Shown piece after piece: positions 7,616-13,377 of a stretch of DNA of 14,059 nt. Positions within the stretch are counted from its first letter, which is position 1. The number at the start of each line of letters is the position of its first letter. The stretch is from an uncultured Acidimicrobiaceae bacterium (lineage in GTDB: Bacteria > Actinomycetota > Acidimicrobiia > Acidimicrobiales > Microtrichaceae). Both the position numbers and the translations under genes were made by a program. The stretch is from positions 1-14,059 of the forward strand of contig CALMLJ010000018.1 in assembly GCA_937868025.1 (NCBI GenBank), read 5' to 3'. The notes beneath the pieces were generated by a model. It was not told the DNA's origin, searched no databases, and was given only the letters and a program-made list of their open reading frames with translations.

Positions 7616-8671
7616 GTGGTCGCGCCCCGGGCCTCGATCTCGCGGTCCCGCCAGCGACTCCCGAGCCGCACGGGGACCCTCCCGGTCGTCATCGCGTTGG
7701 TGACGCTCGGTCTGTTCGCCTTGGTGTTCGTGTTCTCTCCCACCCTCAACCCCGCAGACCTTCTGGCCGGTCGGTTCCTCGAGGTGCCGGTCCCGAAGGT
7801 CACCGGACTGACCCAGGACCGAGCGCTGATCGAGCTCGAACGTGGGCGTCTCCACGGCGATGTCCACTTCGTGTACTCGTCCACCGTGCAGCGCGGCAAG
7901 GTCGTCCGGCAGAAGCCGCTTGCCGCGTCGAGCATGCGTCGAGACTCGACCGCCGACATCTACGTGAGTCGTGGACCGGAGTTCGTGCCGCTGCCCGAAC
8001 TCGTGGGTCAGAAGCGGTCCGACGTCATCTCCACGATCCGTGAGCTGGGCCTCGAGGTGGCCGAGGAACGGGTCAACGACGAGACCGCACCGGCGGGTGA
8101 CGTGATCGCGCAGTCGCCGGCTCCGGGCACCGTCGTCGAAGGCGGTGCCACCGTGTCGATCAGCGTGTCGACCGGCCCCATGACGAGAACCGTGCCCGAG
8201 GTGACCGGCCTGCCCATCGAAGGCGCAGCGTTCAACCTCGGCAAGGCCGGGTTCCAGCTCGGCACGATCACGATCGGCGACAACCCCACCGTGAAGAAGG
8301 GCTCGGTGGTCGGCACCGACCCGCCGGCGGGCACGGTGCTGCCCCGCGACACCGCGGTCAACATGGTGATCTCGAGCGGACCGCCACCGGTCGCCCTACC
8401 GAAGGTCACCGGCCTCAAGCGGGCCGACGCCGCCGCGGAGCTGTCGAAGCTCGGCCTCATCATCGGCGAGGTGACCCAGACGGGAGCGGTCGCCGACCCG
8501 CTCGACGGCGTTGTGCTGTCCCAGAGCCCGGACCCGGGAACGGAGTTGCGCGCGGGTGACGTCGTCACGGTGACGGTTCGTCGCGCTGCCGTCCCGCCCC
8601 CGACCCTGCCGCCCACGACGGTGCCACCGGCGGCACCAGCGACGCCTGCCGCGCCGGGACCGGGACAATGA
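7616..8671 (+). CDS. membrane-anchored four-PASTA protein, no kinase domain (first)
   Basis: The short cytoplasmic N-terminus is Arg-rich (about 21 residues) and is followed by a membrane anchor at 22-41. Four PASTA-type repeats follow at about 57-121, 122-187, 191-256 and 258-323, each ending near an S-x-G-P or similar motif. A Pro/Thr/Ala tail (324-351) closes the protein. No kinase, transpeptidase or lipoprotein box is present, so it should display a PASTA stalk in the wall space with no enzyme inside. PASTA domains of this kind bind peptidoglycan fragments or lipid II. The GTG start is 2 bases after the pknB stop with no ribosome site, so translation is probably coupled to pknB. A co-sensor, decoy or scaffold for PknB or PbpA is inference only. 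The domain call is strong and the function unknown. Confidence 0.85.
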   Translation: MVAPRASISRSRQRLPSRTGTLPVVIALVTLGLFALVFVFSPTLNPADLLAGRFLEVPVPKVTGLTQDRALIELERGRLHGDVHFVYSSTVQRGKVVRQKPLAASSMRRDSTADIYVSRGPEFVPLPELVGQKRSDVISTIRELGLEVAEERVNDETAPAGDVIAQSPAPGTVVEGGATVSISVSTGPMTRTVPEVTGLPIEGAAFNLGKAGFQLGTITIGDNPTVKKGSVVGTDPPAGTVLPRDTAVNMVISSGPPPVALPKVTGLKRADAAAELSKLGLIIGEVTQTGAVADPLDGVVLSQSPDPGTELRAGDVVTVTVRRAAVPPPTLPPTTVPPAAPATPAAPGPGQ

Positions 8672-9696
8672 CCGCGGCCGTTCGACACTCGGCCGAAGGC
8701 GCCCCCGAGGTCATCGATCCCCGGCCCATGAACGGCCCGCTCGTCGTGACGCTCATCTGCCTGATCGCGGGTCTCGGGCTGTCGTTGTGGGCGTTCACCG
8801 ACAGTCTCGAGGGGAGCCGGGGTATTCAGCTGCCCCGGATCGAAGTGCCCGACGTGAAGTCGATGGCCCTCGACCAGGCCAAGGGCGAGCTCGAGCGAGC
8901 CGGTTTCGTGGTCGAGGTGCAGTTCCAACCGAACGAGGACCCGCTCAAACCCAAGGGCGTGATCATCGGTCAGAAGCCGCTCTCCGGTTCCAAGGCGGAG
9001 CAGGGCGAGCTCGTGGTCATCCGGGTCAGCGACGGCCCGCTCGGCCAATCGGTTCCCGGCGTGGAAGGCCAGCAGGCCATCGACGCGGTCGCGACGCTGC
9101 AGGCCAACGGCCTGATCGTCGAGCAGATCCCGACGCCGAGCGAAACCGTCCGGGCCAACGAGGTGATTGCCACCGACCCGCCGTCCGGCGCCCGCGTCCC
9201 GGCAGCCGGCGCGATCAAGATCCTGGTCTCGTCGGGCCCGGCACCGCGACTCGTCCCACCGATCCTCGACAAGCCGCTGGAGCAGGCCCTCGCCGACATC
9301 GGGCGGAGCGGCCTCGCCGTTGGCAAGATCAAGCGGGTGTTCCGAGCCGACCTCGTGCCGGGAACCGTGTTCGAGACCGACCCGGCCGTCGGCTCACCGT
9401 TGCCGCGCGACACACCGGTCGGCCTGAGCGTCGCCGGCCCCGAACCCACGACCAAGGTGCCGTACCTCGTCGGCCTCCGCCAGGCATCGGCGGAGCGCGT
9501 GCTCAAGAGCGCCGGGCTCAAGGTCAAGATCGCCACCTCGCCCGTCGCCGCGGGAGACGCCTCGGAGGGCAAGGTCATCTCACAGGGCACCCCTCCCCAG
9601 GTCGAGGTCAAGGAAGAGTCGGTCGTGGAGATCACCGTTGCCGTCGTCGTGGTGCCGGTCCCTGCGCCCACCACCGCGGCGCCGCCCGGGGGCTGA
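8668..9696 (+). CDS. membrane-anchored four-PASTA protein, no kinase domain (second)
   Basis: A 342-residue protein with the same plan as its upstream neighbour: about 23 cytoplasmic residues, a membrane helix at 24-43, four PASTA-type repeats at about 56-124, 126-191, 193-257 and 262-327, and a short Val/Pro/Thr tail. Repeat boundaries show the usual pattern of a Gly-Leu/Phe helix end, then D-P-x-x-G or similar, then a terminal S-x-G-P. The ATG overlaps the previous stop (ATGA), so the two are translated together. Their sequences differ clearly, so this is not a recent duplication. There is no catalytic domain and no lipobox. It ends the pknB unit; the next gene has its own -10 box. A role as a wall-binding partner of PknB is plausible but unproven. 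Confidence 0.84.
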   Translation: MTAAVRHSAEGAPEVIDPRPMNGPLVVTLICLIAGLGLSLWAFTDSLEGSRGIQLPRIEVPDVKSMALDQAKGELERAGFVVEVQFQPNEDPLKPKGVIIGQKPLSGSKAEQGELVVIRVSDGPLGQSVPGVEGQQAIDAVATLQANGLIVEQIPTPSETVRANEVIATDPPSGARVPAAGAIKILVSSGPAPRLVPPILDKPLEQALADIGRSGLAVGKIKRVFRADLVPGTVFETDPAVGSPLPRDTPVGLSVAGPEPTTKVPYLVGLRQASAERVLKSAGLKVKIATSPVAAGDASEGKVISQGTPPQVEVKEESVVEITVAVVVVPVPAPTTAAPPGG

Positions 9697-9708
9697 CGCC
9701 CTCGCCGG

Positions 9709-9714
9709 TAGATT
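9709..9714 (+). promoter_or_regulatory. candidate -10 box, leaderless start at 9721
   Basis: TAGATT (TANNNT) ends 6 bases before GTG 9721, placing the transcription start on the start codon. No Shine-Dalgarno sequence precedes that GTG. No -35 match is seen at 16-19 bases. It separates the PASTA unit from the next gene. Confidence 0.5.
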
Positions 9715-9720
9715 GGCCGG

Positions 9721-10377
9721 GTGGAAGCAGCATCGTTGGACGGGCACGTCGGTGGGTTCACGATCGAGGAGTCGGCTCGTCGCCTCGGTCACTACCGGTG
9801 GGCGTCGATCCGGCTGTTCGAGGTGCTCGGCAGTTGGGTCGCCTCGGTCCCCGAGCCGAACGTCAAGGTCTTCCTCGCCGCTGCCTCCCGGCACCACGGT
9901 TGGCACGCCGACCTGTTCCGTGAGCGACTTCCCGAGGTCCGCGAACTGCATCCCGATCGTCAGACGGTCCCCGCGGACGCCCGCCTCGTCGAGCTGTTCG
10001 ACGAGCTCGAGTCGTTGCGAGGTCCCGACGTCACCGCCGAGCGCCTCACCGGCGTGTACGGCGTGGTGATCCCGCACCTCATCGAGGTCCAGTCCTGGCA
10101 CCTCGATCGTTGCACCGACGTCGCCGATGCGTCGGTCATGCGCACCCTCGGGTTCGTGCTTCGCGACGAGGTCGGCGATGTCGAAGCCGGGCGACGTCTC
10201 CTCGAGCAGCTCGGCAGCGGCATGGACTCCGCCGCACGAACTGCCGCGTTTCGCTCCACCATCGAGGAACTCCTCTCCGCGGCGGGCGGAATATCGGGCC
10301 CCGGAACGTTGGTTGACACCCGTGAGATCAGCGGGCGCTCAAGTTCCGCACCCGATGATGTCGATGTCCCAGGCTGA
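9721..10377 (+). CDS. uncharacterised helical protein, possibly ferritin-like fold
   Basis: I do not recognise this 218-residue protein with certainty. It has no signal peptide or membrane segment and reads as mostly helical. Spacing of possible metal ligands resembles a four-helix diiron bundle: E34 in a first helix (RLFEVLG), H58-H59-x-x-H62 in a second (SRHHGWHADLF), H119, E122 and H127 in a third (PHLIEVQSWHLDR), and D149-E150-x-x-D153 plus E155 in a fourth. The second helix has His where ferritins usually have Glu in the ExxH pair, so metal binding is uncertain. Residues after about 190 look disordered. It probably makes a leaderless transcript. A ferritin-like or MiaE-like hydroxylase relative is the best guess; a non-metal helical bundle is the alternative. 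Confidence 0.6.
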   Translation: MEAASLDGHVGGFTIEESARRLGHYRWASIRLFEVLGSWVASVPEPNVKVFLAAASRHHGWHADLFRERLPEVRELHPDRQTVPADARLVELFDELESLRGPDVTAERLTGVYGVVIPHLIEVQSWHLDRCTDVADASVMRTLGFVLRDEVGDVEAGRRLLEQLGSGMDSAARTAAFRSTIEELLSAAGGISGPGTLVDTREISGRSSSAPDDVDVPG

Positions 10378-10379
10378 CG

Positions 10380-10395
10380 CAGCCGGAACCGGTTG
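10380..10395 (+). terminator. candidate hairpin after the helical-protein gene
   Basis: CAGCCGGAACCGGTTG can fold into a 6-bp stem (one G-U pair) with a GAAC loop, starting 2 bases after the stop codon. No T-run follows, so it would be a non-canonical terminator or an mRNA end-stabilising hairpin. Confidence 0.25.
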
Positions 10396-10466
10396 CGCGT
10401 GCCGTCCCACCCCGCCCTCCGACGCCCACAACCCCCATCCCACCTACGTTTCGGGCAGAAAGGGTC

Positions 10467-10472
10467 TTGACG
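10467..10472 (+). promoter_or_regulatory. TTGACG, candidate -35 box upstream of the sigma gene
   Basis: The 168-base gap 10378-10545 contains one good -35 hexamer, TTGACG. The bases at the standard spacing (about 10489-10495, AGAGCGT) do not make a TANNNT -10 box. TATCGT at 10480 and TATCCA at 10496 are wrongly spaced. A promoter is likely in this gap, but I cannot fix it; an alternative sigma type, or self-regulation by the encoded factor, is possible. Confidence 0.3.
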
Positions 10473-10533
10473 GACTCCGTATCGTTAGAGAGCGTTATCC
10501 ATCTTCCCCCGCTGGAGATGGCTGACTGGAAGC

Positions 10534-10539
10534 GAAGGT
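10534..10539 (+). promoter_or_regulatory. ribosome binding site of the sigma factor gene
   Basis: GAAGGT lies 6 bases before GTG 10546 and supports that start, which also places the protein's conserved region 1.2 at a normal distance from the N-terminus. Confidence 0.6.
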
Positions 10540-10545
10540 TGCAAC

Positions 10546-11484
10546 GTGGCGAAAGATCGTGTGGACCGCGACGAAGAAGACCTCGTCCGCCTGTATCTCA
10601 CCGACATCGGTCAATACCCGCTCCTGACCAAGGACGACGAGGTCCGCCTCGCCCAGGCCATCGAGTCCGGCGTGGCCGCGGCGACCGAGTTCGAACAGCT
10701 CGGTCGCACCGCGAGCGCAGCCCGCAAGCGTGAGCTCCGTCGGCAGATCCGTGCCGGCGAGGAAGCCGAGCGCACCTTCGTCCAGTCCAACCTCCGGCTC
10801 GTCGTGTCGATCGCGAAGAAGTACCAGGCCTCCGGCCTTCCCCTCCTCGACCTGATCCAGGAAGGCAACCTCGGTCTCATGCACGCCGTCGAGAAGTTCG
10901 ACTGGCGCAAGGGCTTCAAGTTCTCGACCTACGCCACGTGGTGGATTCGCCAGGCGATCACCCGTGGCATCGCGAACACTGGCCGCACCATCCGGCTCCC
11001 CGTGCACGCCGGCGACACTCTGGCGCGCCTCCAGAAGGCCCGGGCACGACTCGAGCTCAAACTCGGCCGTCCCGCCACGCTCTCGGAGCTGTCCGCCGAG
11101 GTCGAGATGCCCGAGGACAAGGTCACCGAGGCACTCCGTTTCGCGGCCGAACCGTTGTCCCTCTCCGAGCCGCTCCGCGAGGACGGCGATGCCGAGCTCG
11201 GCGACGTGGTCGAGGATCGTGGCGCCGAGTCGCCGTTCGAGGTCGCTGCCACCGCGCTCCTGCCCGAGGAGATCTCCCGGCTGCTCTCGCCGCTCGACGA
11301 ACGTGAGCGCGAGATCCTCAAGCTCCGCTTCGGCCTCGACCGTGGTGAGCCGCGAACCCTCGAAGAGGTGGGTGAGCACTTCCACCTCACCCGTGAGCGG
11401 ATCCGCCAGATCGAGGCGCGCGCCATGTCGAAGCTGCGCCACCCCAGCTCCGACACCGGCGCCCGCGACCTGCTTGCCGTCTGA
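10546..11484 (+). CDS. sigma-70 family RNA polymerase sigma factor, group 2 type
   Basis: Directs RNA polymerase to a promoter set; the length (312 residues) and missing acidic region 1.1 suggest a group 2 (SigB/HrdB-paralogue) factor rather than the long principal sigma. Region 1.2 covers about 10-42 (LVRLYLTDIGQYPLL). Region 2 spans about 79-149, with the core-binding stretch LLDLIQEGNLGLMHAVEKFD and the -10-reading helix STYATWWIRQAITRGI. Region 3 covers about 150-235, region 4 about 247-300, with the -35-reading helix-turn-helix TLEEVGEHFHLTRERIRQIE. At the region 2/3 join it reads RLPVHAGD where principal factors typically have IPVHMVE, another sign of a secondary role. It stands alone between an uncharacterised gene and the tad locus. 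Family is certain; the regulon is unknown. Because regions 2.4 and 4.2 stay close to consensus, it should use promoters near TTGAC/TANNNT. Confidence 0.93.
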   Translation: MAKDRVDRDEEDLVRLYLTDIGQYPLLTKDDEVRLAQAIESGVAAATEFEQLGRTASAARKRELRRQIRAGEEAERTFVQSNLRLVVSIAKKYQASGLPLLDLIQEGNLGLMHAVEKFDWRKGFKFSTYATWWIRQAITRGIANTGRTIRLPVHAGDTLARLQKARARLELKLGRPATLSELSAEVEMPEDKVTEALRFAAEPLSLSEPLREDGDAELGDVVEDRGAESPFEVAATALLPEEISRLLSPLDEREREILKLRFGLDRGEPRTLEEVGEHFHLTRERIRQIEARAMSKLRHPSSDTGARDLLAV

Positions 11485-11496
11485 CGTTCGGTCGGG

Positions 11497-11512
11497 CGGG
11501 TCGAACGACCCG
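11497..11512 (+). terminator. candidate hairpin between the sigma gene and tad promoter
   Basis: CGGGTCGAACGACCCG is a perfect inverted repeat (6-bp stem, GAAC loop; CGGGTCG/CGACCCG), starting 12 bases after the sigma stop. No T-run follows. It lies directly before the TTGACC -35 box, so it could end sigma transcription or be an operator for the tad promoter. Confidence 0.35.
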
Positions 11513-11542
11513 TTGACCACCGGCGGCCGGTCCGCCTAGGTT
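11513..11542 (+). promoter_or_regulatory. sigma-70 type promoter of the tad locus
   Basis: TTGACC (11513-11518) and TAGGTT (11537-11542) are spaced by 18 bases, the best housekeeping-type promoter in the window. Transcription would start near 11549, giving a leader of about 50 bases before GTG 11600, which has its own ribosome site. Confidence 0.65.
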
Positions 11543-11590
11543 CGGCGATTCTTCCCCTCTGTAGTCGGCGCCTCGTGCGCATACTCCTAC

Positions 11591-11594
11591 GGAG
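11591..11594 (+). promoter_or_regulatory. ribosome binding site of the CpaE-like gene
   Basis: GGAG lies 5 bases before GTG 11600 and decides this start, which opens directly on the P-loop region of the protein. Confidence 0.6.
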
Positions 11595-11599
11595 CCATC

Positions 11600-12265
11600 G
11601 TGCTGTACCCCCTGTGGACGGCCAAACCCGGGTCGGGATGCTCGACCATTTCCCTCGCTCTCGCAGCGCGCCTCGCCGCGAAACGCGACCTCGATGTGCT
11701 CGTCGTCGACCTCGACGGCGACCTGACGGCCGCCGCGGGTGTCGCCCCGCGTCACGACGGTGTCACCGACTGGCTGGCCGCCGGATCGGTCGGTTCGGAG
11801 GCGCTCCACCGCCTCGAGGTCGAGCTCCGACCGAGGCTGTCGCTCCTGCCGGTCGGTTCGTCCCACGCGTGGCCCGATGACCGCGCCGACACGCTCGTCC
11901 GGGCGTTGCATGCCGATCCGCGACTGGTGGTGGTCGACGTCTCGACGGTGACGCCGCACGCCCTGTCGAGCATGCAGCGGCTACGTCACCGACTCGCCGC
12001 CGACGATCCGTCGCTGCTCGTGACGCGGTCCTGCTACCTCGCCGTCCGGCGGGCGCAGGCCCTGCCGATCCGCCCCACCGGCGTTGTCCTCGTGCGGGAG
12101 GGCGGACGGACCTTCGACCGTCACCTCATCGCCGAAGCGCTCGGCGCTCCCGTCATCGCCCAGATCGATCACGACCCTGCCGTGGCACGAGCCGTCGATG
12201 ACGGCAAGCTGGTTCGACGGCCCCCACGTCCGCTGTCCCGGCAGGTCGAGGCGCTGGTCCGGTGA
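11600..12265 (+). CDS. CpaE/TadZ/Ssd-like MinD-family ATPase of the tad locus
   Basis: Probable localisation factor for the Tad secretion machine. The 221 residues form a compact MinD/ParA-type domain. A deviant Walker A sits at the very N-terminus, K9-PGSGCST16; the signature Lys9 is kept, but the usual P-loop lysine is Cys14. A DxD segment VVDLDGDL (36-42) matches the A' motif, and VVVDVST (110-116) matches the later Asp strand. The family's receiver domain is absent, so only the ATPase part is present. The stop overlaps the tadA GTG start (GTGA), giving coupled translation. The order CpaE-like, TadA, TadB mirrors Ssd (Rv3660c)-Rv3659c-Rv3658c in mycobacteria, as I recall it. Real ATP hydrolysis is doubtful. 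A septum-site or pilus-pole positioning role is inferred from context. Confidence 0.78.
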   Translation: MLYPLWTAKPGSGCSTISLALAARLAAKRDLDVLVVDLDGDLTAAAGVAPRHDGVTDWLAAGSVGSEALHRLEVELRPRLSLLPVGSSHAWPDDRADTLVRALHADPRLVVVDVSTVTPHALSSMQRLRHRLAADDPSLLVTRSCYLAVRRAQALPIRPTGVVLVREGGRTFDRHLIAEALGAPVIAQIDHDPAVARAVDDGKLVRRPPRPLSRQVEALVR

Positions 12266-13377
12266 CGTCCCCCACCGATCAGGTCATCCAACGCCGGTTC
12301 CTCGACGATCCACGCCGCGACGTCCCGGCACGGACGTTGCTCGCCGAGATCATCGCCGACGAGCTGCCACTGGCCGACGCCGCCGAGTCGGCGGCCATCC
12401 TCGAACGGTTGCACGCGTCCCTGCTCGGGCTCGGCCGGCTCGACCCGTTGTTGCACGACCCGACCGTGACCGACGTGCTCGTCAACGGTGACGGTCGGGT
12501 GTGGGTGGATCGGGGCGGCCACCTCGTTCCCGGTGGACTGGTGATGGACGTCGACGAGATCCGGCTCGTCGTCGAGCGGGCGTTCCGTCGCAACGGCCTC
12601 GCCGTCGACCGGTCGCACCCCATCGGCGACACCCGTCTCGCCGATGGATCGCGCATCAGTGTGGTGCTCCCGCCGCTCGCCCCCGACGGGATCCACGTCG
12701 CGATCCGGACGTTCTCGGTCGAGCGCGTGGGTCTCGACGCGTTCGGGGATGCGAACGTCGCCGAACGGCTGCGGCGCGACGTCGGTCGCCACGCCAACAT
12801 CGTGGTGTTCGGGCCGACCGGGTCCGGGAAGACGACGCTGGTCAACGCCCTTGCCGGCGGGATCGATCCGTCGCACCGGGTCGTGACGATCGAGGATGCC
12901 GCCGAGCTCCGCCTCGACCTGCCGCATGTCGTGCGGCTCGAAGGCCGCCCCGACAACGGTGATGGCGCCGGCCGAGTCGACCTCCGAACGCTGGTTCGCG
13001 CCGCGCTCCGGCTGCGCCCCGACCGGATCATCGTGGGCGAGGTGCGCGGTGCCGAGGCGCTCGACATGGTGTGGGCGATGGCGACGGGGCATGACGGGTC
13101 GCTGTCGACCTGTCATGCGAAGTCGGCGGCCGATGCCCTCGCTCGACTCGAGACCTTCGTGCTGCTCGCCGACGGCGAGCTGCCATACTCGGCGGTCCGC
13201 TCCCAGGTTCGCTCGGCGGTCGACGTCGTGGTCGGGGTGCGACGGATCGGCCCGCGGCGCCGCGTGGTGTCCGTGCACGACGTGGTGGCCGATCCGGCCC
13301 ACCCCACCGGTGTCGAACCGGTCTACGCCGATGGTCGCTGGTTCGACCGCGCAGGCCGTGCCGGGAGTCGGGCATGA
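12262..13377 (+). CDS. tadA: TadA/CpaF: secretion ATPase of the Tad/Flp pilus
   Basis: Cytoplasmic hexameric ATPase that powers Flp pilus assembly or Tad-type secretion. Residues 1 to about 170 form the N-terminal domain, with the family stretch LLHDPTVTDVLVNGDGRVWV. The motor domain carries Walker A G184-PTGSGKTT with Lys190, the Asp box VVTIEDAAELRL, Walker B RIIVGEVRG with Glu260, and the His box GHDGSLSTCHA with His277 and His285. All catalytic motifs are intact. At 371 residues it is a short, actinobacterial-type TadA. The GTG start overlaps the upstream stop (GTGA) and the stop overlaps the tadB start (ATGA), so the three genes are one translational unit. A VirB11-type conjugation ATPase is the alternative, but the neighbours argue for tad. 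Confidence 0.93.
   Translation: MTSPTDQVIQRRFLDDPRRDVPARTLLAEIIADELPLADAAESAAILERLHASLLGLGRLDPLLHDPTVTDVLVNGDGRVWVDRGGHLVPGGLVMDVDEIRLVVERAFRRNGLAVDRSHPIGDTRLADGSRISVVLPPLAPDGIHVAIRTFSVERVGLDAFGDANVAERLRRDVGRHANIVVFGPTGSGKTTLVNALAGGIDPSHRVVTIEDAAELRLDLPHVVRLEGRPDNGDGAGRVDLRTLVRAALRLRPDRIIVGEVRGAEALDMVWAMATGHDGSLSTCHAKSAADALARLETFVLLADGELPYSAVRSQVRSAVDVVVGVRRIGPRRRVVSVHDVVADPAHPTGVEPVYADGRWFDRAGRAGSRA

Noticed and set aside
6747..9630. The repeated PASTA modules as a recent DNA tandem duplication
   Set aside because: Repeats are similar at the domain-pattern level only; the nucleotide and residue sequences differ widely, so any duplication is old.
11575..11880. Open frame from GTG 11575 before the CpaE-like gene
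   Set aside because: It is Arg/Pro-rich with no domain and lies in another frame over the real gene, which has a ribosome site and a P-loop.
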